A stretch of 64,000 nucleotides of DNA from Aequorivita capsosiphonis DSM 23843 (GTDB taxonomy: Bacteria; Bacteroidota; Bacteroidia; Flavobacteriales; Flavobacteriaceae). Where the stretch lies: the NCBI RefSeq assembly GCF_000429125.1, contig NZ_KE386849.1, positions 119,903-183,902 of the forward strand, written 5' to 3'. A program made the translations under genes and the position numbers. Of this stretch, positions 1 through 8,926 are shown piece by piece; positions within the stretch are counted from its first letter, which is position 1; every line of letters starts with the position of its first letter. The notes under the pieces are model-generated. The model did not search any database and was not told where the DNA came from. It worked only from the letters and a program-made list of their open reading frames with translations.

Positions 1-7
1 CAGGACG

Positions 8-93
8 TACCCCCCGCCCTAAAGGGAGCTGAATACGGCTAGTTATTAAAATGGGTTCGAAATTTTTATACTCTCCTTTAGGGGACGGGGGTA
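8..93. repeat. Palindromic intergenic element, copy 1
   Basis: An imperfect inverted repeat. The left arm at 8-27 reads TACCCCCCGCCCTAAAGGGA and the right arm at 71-93 is its near reverse complement (CTCTCCTTTAGGGG followed by ACGGGGGTA). A related palindrome lies at 3318-3391, also between genes of the same glycan cluster. It may act as a hairpin or transcription terminator downstream of the first glycosyltransferase, but its recurrence suggests a dispersed repeat. Nothing else is recognisable in bases 1-201. Confidence 0.6.
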
Positions 94-201
94 ATGACGG
101 ATCCCTATAAAATGCAGGTAGGTTTGCATACTTATAACTTTGGGAGTGGTGAAAATCTTTAGTCATAGTGATTTAGGAAAAACATTTTTTTTTGCTGCAA
201 A

Positions 202-1308
202 TTACTGATTAAATAAATCAAGCCACTTATCAAATACTTTTTCGTTTTGAAAACGCTCTACATTTTGTTTTGCGGCAAACCCCATTTTTTTTCGTAATTC
301 CTTATTTTGAATCATTGTGCTTAAAGCTATTACAAATTCCTCACGATTGTTATATTCAACTAGAAATCCGTCTTTTTGATCGGAAATAATGTGTCTGGGG
401 CCTGTTGGACAATCATAAGAAACAATGGGTAAGCCTACGGACAAGGCTTCTAACAATACAGTGGGGAAGCATTCGGTTTCCGAAGTCATCGCAAGAACAC
501 TATATTCTTGCATCACTTCTGGCAGATTGTTTACACTATGCTTTAAAAACACCGTGTGCTGGAGACCTAATGATTTGATTTGTGCTTTCAATTGCTTCTT
601 CGTGTTTAAGTAATCCTGTCCATAAATATGCAATTCCCAGTCGGGGAATTTTTTATGGATGGTTTTCCAAATAGCAATGAGCTCTTCAAATCTTTTCACC
701 GGTGCCAAGCGTCCGGCTGCTATAACTGTATTATTTTCCATTGGAGCGGTTAAACTGGTTTTTTCCACTCCATTGGGTATTAGCACTGCATTTGAACCTT
801 TTGTATAATCTTTCTCGTCTTGATTTAAAACAACTACATGATCGTATTTCTTATCTATCCACGCATCAAACTTTTGTTTTGTCTTTTTTATAAAAGACTT
901 TTCTTTGTTTAGACCGTGAGGTTTATAAATACTATTATGCCGTTCTTTAATCAGTGTAGCTTCGTTTTTTATAAAAGGCAACCAATAATGATCGAAATTA
1001 AAATTTGGTGATAAAATTATATCCGGTTTAATTTTATGGAAAATTTTCTTTTGTAAACGATAATGCGTTATGGCTTTTTTTAAGTTACCAAAAGTTAAAT
1101 AAGATTTTTTTCGATTGTAATTAATGCCTAAGTCTAGAAGTTTGATATTAGAATCTAATTCATACCGCGGGGCTTTCTTTTGTTGCTCCGTGGTCAAGAT
1201 AAATACCTCGTAACCGGGTTGTTTTACAAAATAATTAGCTCTTTCCGTAATTGATTTTTCAATACCGCCGTGCAGATAAATATGTCCGGTATTAAAAAGC
1301 ACTTTCAT
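202..1308 (-). CDS. GT4-family glycosyltransferase
   Basis: A 368-residue retaining glycosyltransferase of the GT-B fold, expected to add a sugar from a nucleotide donor to a lipid-linked glycan on the cytoplasmic side. The N-terminal acceptor domain carries the loop HGGIEK near residue 13. The C-terminal donor domain has AAGRLAPVKRF near residue 195 and the GT4 E-x7-E motif (ECFPTVLLEA) near residue 277. Its ATG overlaps the stop of the upstream glycosyltransferase by 4 bases (ATGA), so the two are translationally coupled. It is the last gene of the minus-strand glycan run visible here. The sugar and acceptor cannot be told from sequence. Confidence 0.9.
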   Translation of the reverse strand: MKVLFNTGHIYLHGGIEKSITERANYFVKQPGYEVFILTTEQQKKAPRYELDSNIKLLDLGINYNRKKSYLTFGNLKKAITHYRLQKKIFHKIKPDIILSPNFNFDHYWLPFIKNEATLIKERHNSIYKPHGLNKEKSFIKKTKQKFDAWIDKKYDHVVVLNQDEKDYTKGSNAVLIPNGVEKTSLTAPMENNTVIAAGRLAPVKRFEELIAIWKTIHKKFPDWELHIYGQDYLNTKKQLKAQIKSLGLQHTVFLKHSVNNLPEVMQEYSVLAMTSETECFPTVLLEALSVGLPIVSYDCPTGPRHIISDQKDGFLVEYNNREEFVIALSTMIQNKELRKKMGFAAKQNVERFQNEKVFDKWLDLFNQ

Positions 1309-2393
1309 TTTACTATTTCCTTATATAGTGCTACCCATTGTTCAATTATGGGATTTACTGCAAATCGGTTTACGTTAGCCTGTGCTTTTTGTCCCATTTC
1401 CTTTCTTAAATCGGGGTTATCCATTAAGCGCTCTAGGTATTCTTGCAGTTGTTCCAGGTTTCCATTTTCAGCTAAAAAACCATCTTCTTCATGTTCTAGG
1501 ATGTCCGCGGGGCCATAGGGACAAGCAAAACTAACACAGGGCAAGCCGCAAGTCATCGCTTCTATTAAGACCATTCCAAATCCTTCGTATCGCGAGGACA
1601 TTACATAGATGGAGCTATTCTGGTATTTTTCTTCGATATTTTTTTGAGCCGGGAAAAACCTAACTTGTGCTGGCAGGTCATTGGTATTTAAAAATGATAA
1701 ATTCTCTGCTCCATATAAATGTAATTCCCATTCTGGATAATCAGGCTGAAGTTTTTCCCATACTTGCAATAATAAATCCTGTCCTTTTTGATAAGAGATC
1801 TTGCCAATACTTATAATCACTTTTTTGTCTAGATCTGCTCTTTTCTCCTCGATAAACGAACGCGGATTCGGAATAACCTTAAGGTTTTTTACACTGGTCC
1901 ATTCTATTTTTTGATCTTCTGTCAAGATTACAAAACAATCAAATTTTGGAGCAAGTCTTTCAGTTAATAGAAACTGAATTTTCGTAAATAGCTTTGATCT
2001 ATTTCGACTTAAAGAATTGATCTGTGCTAATTTGGAATTATGACGTTCGTAAATTAATTTTGCCTTAGTTTTTAAAAAAATCGGAATAAAAAATGCTTTA
2101 AGCCCATTGTCGCAAACAGAAATAATATCGGGCTGAAGTTCATCTACTACCCTTTGAATCCCTTTTCTATATTGGATAATATATTTTACCGGGTTTTTAG
2201 GAGTTGCAACAGGGATGCTAACAAAATTAATCTTGGGGGAAAACTCAAAAAAGGGATTTTCATTTCCTTTATTCAATCCTAAAACCGTAATCTCAAAACC
2301 ATGTTTTTCAACTAAGTGCAAAGTCTTTATAGTTAAAACACGTTCAAGACCACCAGGACCGTTTATGCCATTTGTAATGTAAAGCAGCTTCAC
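1305..2393 (-). CDS. GT4-family glycosyltransferase
   Basis: A 362-residue GT-B glycosyltransferase, clearly related to the gene that follows it. The N-terminal loop is GPGGLERV near residue 12, the donor-domain start reads SIGKISYQKGQD, and the E-x7-E motif appears as EGFGMVLIEAMTCG. Both neighbours share the phrase ERHNS in the middle of the protein, suggesting they arose by duplication and act one after the other on the same oligosaccharide. It is separated by 74 AT-rich bases from the GT29-like gene upstream. Donor and acceptor are unknown. Confidence 0.9.
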   Translation of the reverse strand: MKLLYITNGINGPGGLERVLTIKTLHLVEKHGFEITVLGLNKGNENPFFEFSPKINFVSIPVATPKNPVKYIIQYRKGIQRVVDELQPDIISVCDNGLKAFFIPIFLKTKAKLIYERHNSKLAQINSLSRNRSKLFTKIQFLLTERLAPKFDCFVILTEDQKIEWTSVKNLKVIPNPRSFIEEKRADLDKKVIISIGKISYQKGQDLLLQVWEKLQPDYPEWELHLYGAENLSFLNTNDLPAQVRFFPAQKNIEEKYQNSSIYVMSSRYEGFGMVLIEAMTCGLPCVSFACPYGPADILEHEEDGFLAENGNLEQLQEYLERLMDNPDLRKEMGQKAQANVNRFAVNPIIEQWVALYKEIVK

Positions 2394-2467
2394 TTAATTG
2401 TAGAACTTTGTAGGTTTAAAAAGACCGCAATATCAGAAAATTAATTTAATATTAACTTTATTTTTAT

Positions 2468-3211
2468 CTAATTATGGTTAATGATTTCATCTAAGACATT
2501 ATCTAGCCGGATAATGGATTTATTTTTAAGGTATAAATTTTTAAAATAAGCGTATTCTCTCTCTGGATTATGGGATTTAGGACTATTATTAAAATGTTTT
2601 TTGAATTCTTCTATATTCTGAGGCCTATAAATTCCATTGTGTGGGGTTTTAAAGAAAGTTATTCCCGAAATATAAAGCTCTTTGGGTTTACAGTTTAAGA
2701 TAGTATTTATGGCAATAAAACCAGTTGTTGGACATTGTGGAGCTAAAGCTTCTAGGCTCTTCATATAAAGATCTTTAGGCAAATTCGAAAATTTAGTTTT
2801 ACCCCCTGATTTTTTTCCGAAGAGGATAATATCATAAATCCCCTCTTCCGCAATCCGATAGTTTTTTGAATATACAATATGTTGAACCTTGTGCTTTTTC
2901 CATAAATCTACAGTGATTGGGCTAGAGCCAATTTCTTTGGAATTGTCTAAAAAAGAATGAAAAAGTATATCTGTTTTGGTACCCACATAGTCCTTTTGTT
3001 TATCAATGAGTTCTACCCCCTTATTAATACGGACAACTACATCAAAATCATCTATAAAATCACCGTGTTTTTGCTGTAAAACCGAATCGGCACCACCGAT
3101 TAGCGCTATTCGTTTGTTACTAAACCATTCCGGATTAAATTTATAAAGTAGTTTGTTGATGTAGAAATCTGCTTGTTTTTTTCGGATTTGATGTTTTAAA
3201 GTTGTAATCAT
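2468..3211 (-). CDS. GT29 (sialyltransferase-family) glycosyltransferase
   Basis: A 247-residue protein that I assign to the GT29 sialyltransferase superfamily by motif. A sialylmotif-L-like stretch at residues 35-65 starts IALIGGADSV and ends VVVRINKG. A motif-S-like stretch at 160-187 contains PTTGFIAINT and ELYISGITFF. A motif-VS-like H-x4-E occurs as HNPERE at 214-219. GT29 enzymes move sialic acid from CMP-sialic acid to a glycan. The cluster encodes two CMP-sugar synthetases, so a CMP-nonulosonate donor is the natural inference. There is no signal peptide or membrane anchor, unlike Golgi GT29 proteins. The family call is fairly safe; the donor is inferred. Confidence 0.65.
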   Translation of the reverse strand: MITTLKHQIRKKQADFYINKLLYKFNPEWFSNKRIALIGGADSVLQQKHGDFIDDFDVVVRINKGVELIDKQKDYVGTKTDILFHSFLDNSKEIGSSPITVDLWKKHKVQHIVYSKNYRIAEEGIYDIILFGKKSGGKTKFSNLPKDLYMKSLEALAPQCPTTGFIAINTILNCKPKELYISGITFFKTPHNGIYRPQNIEEFKKHFNNSPKSHNPEREYAYFKNLYLKNKSIIRLDNVLDEIINHN

Positions 3212-3875
3212 TCTTCAAATAAATATTTTTTTAATGTTAAACGGTAAATTCATTATTGCATATCCGCTTTTAGTTATAAGAATTAAAAATCGATAACGCA
3301 AAGCCGATTTTTTGTTTGCCCCGCCCTAAAGGGAGAAAAAATCTCAATTAATTTATCAATTTGAGAATAAGCCACCCTTTAGGGTTGGGGCAAGGCTTAT
3401 TCGGAATTTAAATAACTCATCTCAATTTTATAGGATTAATTACGGATATGCAAATTCTTTATAAAGTAATGTTAAGTGCCGGTTTTACTGATGATTAAAG
3501 TTAAACTAAAAAGCGAAACCTTGATTTTTAAATTCTAGACTTACTTCCGAGAAAAGACAAGTTATCACTAAGTTTAAGTATTTGTTTTTCAATAAATTAA
3601 CATTCATTCTTACGTGTTTAATCGCGAATTACCATATTTTTAAAATACGGGTATATTTTACAATTTTAGTACTAGGGTTGAGGTTTGAAGAGCTGTTCTT
3701 CCTAAATTTATGCTTTTTTTATTTAAATTTATAGAAACATAATGTTTATTTAAATTTTAAATATTTTTTAACTCTATAAATTAAGTTTGCATACTGCTGC
3801 CCCCTGCTGTAACTACAAAATGGAGCTCCGAAGAAATTGAGCAATAATAACGCCATAAATAGGAAAGTTGGCAGT
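3212..3875. other. 664-base gene-free stretch inside the glycan cluster
   Basis: No open frame of useful length and no homology I recognise. It holds the second copy of the palindromic element (3318-3391) and long AT-rich runs. It interrupts an otherwise tight minus-strand gene run, and may mark a lost gene or a separate promoter for the genes to its left. Confidence 0.5.
3318..3391. repeat. Palindromic intergenic element, copy 2
   Basis: The left arm at 3318-3335 reads GCCCCGCCCTAAAGGGAG and the right arm at 3374-3391 (ACCCTTTAGGGTTGGGGC) is its imperfect reverse complement, with an AT-rich centre of about 40 bases. It shares the CCCCGCCCTAAAGGGAG core with the element at 8-93. Confidence 0.6.
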
Positions 3876-4508
3876 TTAGCGTAAGGAATTAAAACTATCG
3901 ATATAATTATCTGACTTTTCTTTTAAATCAGGGTTGTTAAACCCGAAAAAAGCAATATCGTTACCTTGGGCCGCCTCCAAGTCATTGATAGAATCCCCTA
4001 TCAAACAGACGTCCTTATTTTTGTATTCATATTTTTTTATGATATCTGCCACCAATTTATTTTTTGGCGTCGGGGAACCTTTGATAGTTTTAAAATAAGA
4101 ACGGATGTTTAATCCACTACATATTTTATTGAGTTCCTTTTCATCAGATCCAGAAACAATGTGGAACTTTTGGTTTTGGAAATTTTCTTTGATAAAATTT
4201 AAACTTTCCTCAATCAGGTATTTAGGGTTTATCAAATTTTCTAACATGATCTTCGAAAATCGGATGGCTAATTCTTGAACCTGCTTTTCGGAAACCGTTT
4301 CTCCTCTGATGTCTTCAAAAAAGTGGCGAAATTTAACAAAGCGCGATAGGCCGCCTTGTGCCCGATGGAATCTTAACAAACGCGCTACTTGCTCTGTAGG
4401 ATAATCTTTTAAAACCTGTTCAAAACCACTATCCCTGATGGGCATGGAGTCCATAATAACGCCATCAAAATCCCATAAAATGACACGATATTCAGTGAAG
4501 TGCTTCAT
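3876..4508 (-). CDS. HAD-superfamily phosphatase
   Basis: A 210-residue HAD hydrolase with a helical cap domain. Motif I is WDFDGVIMD (nucleophile Asp13, acid Asp15). Motif II is the Ser in HIVSGSDE, motif III is a Lys in PTPKNK, and motif IV is GDSINDLEAA. Such enzymes remove phosphate from small phosphosugars or cap-specific substrates. The gene overlaps the upstream CMP-sugar synthetase by 17 bases, so both probably act in one pathway, for example dephosphorylating an ulosonic acid phosphate before CMP activation. That role is an inference. A pyrophosphatase or phosphoglycolate-type activity cannot be excluded. Confidence 0.8.
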   Translation of the reverse strand: MKHFTEYRVILWDFDGVIMDSMPIRDSGFEQVLKDYPTEQVARLLRFHRAQGGLSRFVKFRHFFEDIRGETVSEKQVQELAIRFSKIMLENLINPKYLIEESLNFIKENFQNQKFHIVSGSDEKELNKICSGLNIRSYFKTIKGSPTPKNKLVADIIKKYEYKNKDVCLIGDSINDLEAAQGNDIAFFGFNNPDLKEKSDNYIDSFNSLR

Positions 4509-5175
4509 ATATTTTTGCTGCTGTATTAAAATCTTCCTCCCAATCTATATCCATACTTTCCAAGGAATTGAGTTCTAATAAATATGGATTTTTCCCGATG
4601 CGATCTTGCTGAGATAGATAATTTTCGTGACTATTAATAAAAATACCGCTGTTAACGGCATAAAGTGGGTTTAAGTCCTGCGTTCTTGGCCATTTAATTT
4701 GAGATCGGTCAAAATTAATTGCTGAATTTACATTTTTATCCCATAAGAACTCCTGGATTTTGGTTACGCTCATTAAGCTGTCGTAACCTTGGTTTAGGTA
4801 TTCTAAATATTTATCCAGTGCTTTTTGATATAATTCCGCAGTTATAAAAGGAGAGGTTACATGGGTCCAAATAATATGTTTGGCATCAGTAATTGTAGGG
4901 ATGTAGTTTATTAAATCTTGTAGATCTGTATTGGACTGTGAAAGTATTTCAGGACGCTCTATGATTTGGATACGCGGACTTGCAAAAGATTGAGCCAAGC
5001 CGATTGTTTTTGGATCATTGGTCGAAATTAAAATAGGAATATTGGGTACTTGTAAAAGTTGCTCTATTTTTAAGGAGACAAGCCCCCCTTGATACCCTGC
5101 AAATTGACGTGTGTTTTTATGTTTTATTCGCTCACTGCCTTTTCGGGTAGGTAAAAAGAAGGTAAAGTTTGACAT
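4492..5175 (-). CDS. CMP-ulosonate cytidylyltransferase (NeuA-like)
   Basis: A 227-residue nucleotidyltransferase of the acylneuraminate cytidylyltransferase family. The CTP-binding loop is PTRKGSERIKHKN at residues 9-21. HVTSPF at 105-110 matches the family's xxPTSPx segment. NSGIFI lies at 175-180, and MDIDWEEDF at 208-216 supplies the metal-binding aspartates (compare IDIDxxxDF in NeuA). It would form a CMP-activated nonulosonic or octulosonic acid. It sits between the aldolase fusion gene and the HAD phosphatase, away from the NeuB-type synthase, and is the second such enzyme in the cluster, which suggests a second acidic sugar. Confidence 0.8.
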   Translation of the reverse strand: MSNFTFFLPTRKGSERIKHKNTRQFAGYQGGLVSLKIEQLLQVPNIPILISTNDPKTIGLAQSFASPRIQIIERPEILSQSNTDLQDLINYIPTITDAKHIIWTHVTSPFITAELYQKALDKYLEYLNQGYDSLMSVTKIQEFLWDKNVNSAINFDRSQIKWPRTQDLNPLYAVNSGIFINSHENYLSQQDRIGKNPYLLELNSLESMDIDWEEDFNTAAKIYEALH

Positions 5176-5383
5176 CTAATTGTTTTTAACTATGCGATAA
5201 GTCCTTGTTAATTTTTTTCTAATTTAAAAACCATTCTTGTTCGGTTTAGTATTTTGAAATTTCTGTTAAGTTTCCTTTTCTCTGATAATTACAGATAAAC
5301 TAAATCTAGGTACCTCTCTGTTAGAGTTCTAGATACCTAATATAAAAGTCAGTTCTTCCTAATCTCAGAACAACGTTTCCTGT

Positions 5384-6919
5384 CTATTTTGATAGTCTAT
5401 AAAATAAATTATTATGAGTGATCAAATCATAGTGAGTCTTGGTGAGGGAAGAAAAGTCTGAGATAAATTCACTTAATTTTCTGAATAAATATTGATTCTC
5501 CTCAATCAACTCTATCTCTTTTTGAGTGATGATTTCAGGTTTATACCCATCATAACCAATCAAATAAAGATGCTCCGGTTTGCAGTTTAAAGCTATTTGC
5601 AATGCCAAGGTAGTGTGGGCATCGAAGTATTTATCGGTGAACCAAATTTTCTCCAATTCTTGGGTTTTATCTTTTATAGCATCTGGCACATAAGTTTCCA
5701 TTTTACGTGGAAAAGGTGGTACTATACAAACTCCATTGAAATGGGATAAATCTTTCAAAATAGTTTCCAATCGTCTGCCTTCGTTCCCTACCAGGCAAAA
5801 ATATTGTTTGTTTTTTAGGTTTTTGAAATAGCCTGCATTTTTAGCACTTGCATGAATAATAATGATATCAGGATTGTTTTCAACAAACCGTAAAATTCCG
5901 TCAATATGCTGGGCTATTGAACCACCACCACCTATTACAGTAACTTTATCTGTTTTTGGAAAGGAACAGACTGGAAATTTTTCATTGTTATTTGTTAAAT
6001 TCCTTTCATTTTTCAATCCTCGGATAACTGCATTTAAGGCGTAATAGCGCACCGTTGTCAATTCCATAACTTCTTTTTGGGGCAGAGAATAAGCACCCGA
6101 AATCATATAAGGCAGGCTGGTTCCCCAATTATATTTTTCTTTGAGAGGTTTAAAAGCCGTGACAGCTTTTTCTAATTCATTAAAATTAACTTCAAGATCA
6201 TTTTTTTGATTGAGGACTGTCAGTAACAATTCGGTTTTCAAATTTCCTGCACCACGTCCCATGCCCATGATTGTGCTGTCAATAAATTCCACCCCCAAGT
6301 CAATCGCCATCAAACTATTGAGCAAAGCGGCCTCTAAATTATTATGTCCATGAAAACCCAATTTGCAATCTAATTTGGATTTTAATAGCTTAATTGGTCC
6401 CTTTAATTCATTAGGTAAAATACTACCATAGGAATCTACCATATAAAGGACGTCAATTAATCCATTTAATTTTTCCAGGGAATTCATAAAGTTTTTATCG
6501 AATTTCCATTTTGATAAGTACATCAAATTAAAGCTGATTTCAAAACCATAAACTTTGATTTTCTTGACCAAATCAATAGCTCGATCCAGGTTTTCAGGCT
6601 TAATAGCCAATCGTATCATATCTACTAAGCCCACTAAAGGTTCGATTAAATCTGGAATGTCCTGCTCTTGAATATCATTTTCATTGAGAATGATAGCCAG
6701 TTTTTTATGTGTTTTATTTCTGATATCTCTTAACTCGTAGAGTGGTAAATAAAAGTATTTTCCATAATAGGAGTCTTGCAATGGACTGCGATAGCCCAGT
6801 TCAATGTAATCAACCGGTAATTTATTAAGTGCAAATATGTATTGGTCAACGACAGACTTGTCAAAGTCCCATTGGGTGTAGTAACCACCATCGCGTAAAG
6901 TACAGTCTAATATTTTCAT
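5384..6919 (-). CDS. DRE-TIM aldolase fused to a glycosyltransferase-like domain
   Basis: A 511-residue two-domain protein. Residues 1 to about 265 are a DRE-TIM metallolyase (HMGL-like) barrel: CTLRDGG at 6-12 provides the first catalytic segment, and HGHNN at 190-194 is the metal-binding HxHxN. The relatives best known for this fold include 4-hydroxy-2-oxovalerate aldolase, which joins or cleaves pyruvate and an aldehyde. Residues about 325-500 begin with a Rossmann-like VTVIGGGGSI and include ALNCKPEHLYLIGY at 443-456. The latter is very close to the motif-S region of the GT29-like protein in this cluster (ILNCKPKELYISGI), so I read it as a sialyltransferase/DUF115-like domain. Making an ulosonic acid by pyruvate condensation is a hypothesis. 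Confidence 0.75.
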   Translation of the reverse strand: MKILDCTLRDGGYYTQWDFDKSVVDQYIFALNKLPVDYIELGYRSPLQDSYYGKYFYLPLYELRDIRNKTHKKLAIILNENDIQEQDIPDLIEPLVGLVDMIRLAIKPENLDRAIDLVKKIKVYGFEISFNLMYLSKWKFDKNFMNSLEKLNGLIDVLYMVDSYGSILPNELKGPIKLLKSKLDCKLGFHGHNNLEAALLNSLMAIDLGVEFIDSTIMGMGRGAGNLKTELLLTVLNQKNDLEVNFNELEKAVTAFKPLKEKYNWGTSLPYMISGAYSLPQKEVMELTTVRYYALNAVIRGLKNERNLTNNNEKFPVCSFPKTDKVTVIGGGGSIAQHIDGILRFVENNPDIIIIHASAKNAGYFKNLKNKQYFCLVGNEGRRLETILKDLSHFNGVCIVPPFPRKMETYVPDAIKDKTQELEKIWFTDKYFDAHTTLALQIALNCKPEHLYLIGYDGYKPEIITQKEIELIEENQYLFRKLSEFISDFSSLTKTHYDLITHNNLFYRLSK

Positions 6920-7178
6920 GTATTAAGTTCTAAAATACTTGTTGGGTTTACCATGAGCGAACAAAGTTAATAATATCTTGGACGCTTTGCCCCCAAGTTC
7001 AACCAATAAGTGCGTCTTAACTTAAAAATTATTGTGATTAAGCTCTAATAATTTAGATAAATACCGAATTTTTGTCGCAATGAAAAAACAGAAATAGTTT
7101 AAATTCGAGCAAAAGAACTATACAGAAACCTTATTAAAGGCTGGTAAAGATAATGATGAGAGAGCCAAGATGATTTTC

Positions 7179-8111
7179 TTAATTATTCAAAGCTCCTCTT
7201 CTTAAAATACCATGTCTATTTTTCAACCTCTCAATTTCCTTATTATAATTTTCTTTTGAAGCGAGAGATTTTAGCTCGTCCTCTTGGTAGTTTTTTAAAA
7301 TTTTATCTCCTAGTTTATTATTAAAAAGAGGGACTATGTGCTTGCGGCTTCTGAAATACAAGGCTTTCTTGTATTTAAACTCTGGAACATGCTCAAATAA
7401 ACGATTGAGCGTAAAGTTAAACTTTAAAGAGTTTGAAGATTTTGCAGTGTTTATTTGTTCTGCTTCCAACTTCAAATCCTTTTCGACTAAAGTTTTTTCT
7501 GTCAACTGTAAAAGAGCTAATGTAATTTCTTTCCATTTGGATTTATAATCTTCAAAGGTGAAAAAATGAAGATCTTCTGAGAATCCTTTGTTTAAAAGTG
7601 CTATGATTTCAGACCAACGATTTTCAGCAATATTTTTGTTGTTGAAATAGCTGTTTATGGTAGCACTCATTTCTCCGTGTCCCAACTCCTGTTTATAAGT
7701 AGAGCGTAAAAAGTCATCGTAATTCCTGATAGCATAAACTGGAAGTACGTTGTGTTCCTTTAAAATTTCACAGTAAATAGGAATGATTTTATCGGCATGT
7801 GGATAAATTACAGAATGTGCCAAGTGATTGTGGTAGCCCAAGCATCCTTCATAAGAAATGATGGCGCAATCATAACCAGCAATTTCTCGATTTAGGCAGT
7901 CTTGAATCCAAGTTTTGGTTTTTTCTAAAGGAAATTCCTTATAATAAATATTTTCGGCCAAGGCATCTGCTTTTTCTTGTAAGCCTTCAATTTCTTGAAA
8001 TCTAAAATATGCAATTCCATTTTGATTTAAGAATTCCCTGTTTAACGCCAGGTTAAACTGTAAATGTGTGGAAGCTGTTTTATGCGCGCCGAAATGGAAA
8101 ATTATTTTCAT
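7179..8111 (-). CDS. Sulfotransferase-family protein
   Basis: A 310-residue protein whose N-terminus, IFHFGAHKTASTHLQ at residues 4-18, matches the PAPS 5'-phosphosulfate-binding loop of carbohydrate sulfotransferases (HxGxxKTGTTxLQ). A second conserved segment, AIRNYDDFLRSTYKQ in the middle of the protein, fits the 3'-phosphate-binding RxxxDRxxS region. It would transfer sulfate from PAPS to a sugar hydroxyl. The PAPS-making genes cysC/D/N and the PAP-removing cysQ lie at 19.6-23.3 kb. Its start overlaps the upstream P-loop gene by 4 bases. The acceptor is not known. Confidence 0.7.
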   Translation of the reverse strand: MKIIFHFGAHKTASTHLQFNLALNREFLNQNGIAYFRFQEIEGLQEKADALAENIYYKEFPLEKTKTWIQDCLNREIAGYDCAIISYEGCLGYHNHLAHSVIYPHADKIIPIYCEILKEHNVLPVYAIRNYDDFLRSTYKQELGHGEMSATINSYFNNKNIAENRWSEIIALLNKGFSEDLHFFTFEDYKSKWKEITLALLQLTEKTLVEKDLKLEAEQINTAKSSNSLKFNFTLNRLFEHVPEFKYKKALYFRSRKHIVPLFNNKLGDKILKNYQEDELKSLASKENYNKEIERLKNRHGILRRGALNN

Positions 8112-8887
8112 AAGGACTTCTGGCTTTTAAAATAATCGGTCATAAAATCATCTATTAGCTCCGAGTTTTTAGAAAGGCTGTTTTCGGTGTTAATTTCGAG
8201 TATATGCGCTCCATTTTGCTTAAGCATTTGCACATCCTTTTCCCGCTGCACTAAATGCTCTTGAAGTTGTAGATGCAATAGTTTTGAATCTCGATTTTGA
8301 TGAACGGGTCGGATGGTGTCCGTTCGATTCCGTTTCTCTATATATTCTATGATTTTTTCTGGAGAAGCTTTGCAATAAATAATAATTCTATTTCGCAGAA
8401 ATGCTTGTTTTTGCTCAGTTTCCTTTAGGCGAATAAAATCATTTGCAAAAAACTTAAAAACATGTTGATCTAAAATCACCTGCGTTTCTGACAGATAATT
8501 TCGGATAAAAAAATCAATTTTAAGGCTGTTGTAAAAAAGATTTAGCCGTCTATTCGTCTTTATAAAACTTTCCTGCGCTTCACTGAGTTCTTTTAATTTG
8601 GCAGAAAATAAAAGCCCATATATCTCTTCTTTTCCTTTTGATTCATCTAATTTGAGATCATATTTTTTTAAATCTTCTTCGGTCATTATTTCTCCTTTAA
8701 AAGGAAATTTATGATGTTTTAAATAAAAATCTCTGAGCGTAGTTTTTCCTACACCAGAAGGGCCCATAAATTCGACAATAACATTATTTTTAGCTATTAC
8801 GGATAATGGAAGTGGTTTTAGCTGCTGTCCGCGCACTAGCCTTAAGCCAAATAATTTCTCTAATGCTTTATTTAGTATAGTTAACAA
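8108..8887 (-). CDS. P-loop NTPase, kinase-like
   Basis: A 259-residue protein I do not recognise as a named enzyme. A Walker A motif, MGPSGVGKTT, lies near residues 41-50 after a hydrophobic beta strand (VIVEF), as in small-molecule kinases. Later segments such as QVILDQHVFKF and RNRIIIYCKA fit the Walker B and lid regions of a nucleoside- or sugar-kinase-like fold. It is coupled to the sulfotransferase by an ATGA overlap, so it may phosphorylate or otherwise prepare the same glycan or precursor. A role in nucleotide metabolism is equally possible. Confidence 0.6.
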   Translation of the reverse strand: MLTILNKALEKLFGLRLVRGQQLKPLPLSVIAKNNVIVEFMGPSGVGKTTLRDFYLKHHKFPFKGEIMTEEDLKKYDLKLDESKGKEEIYGLLFSAKLKELSEAQESFIKTNRRLNLFYNSLKIDFFIRNYLSETQVILDQHVFKFFANDFIRLKETEQKQAFLRNRIIIYCKASPEKIIEYIEKRNRTDTIRPVHQNRDSKLLHLQLQEHLVQREKDVQMLKQNGAHILEINTENSLSKNSELIDDFMTDYFKSQKSL

Positions 8888-8926
8888 ATCTATTTTTTTT
8901 AACTAAGATAATTGATATGCCATAAA

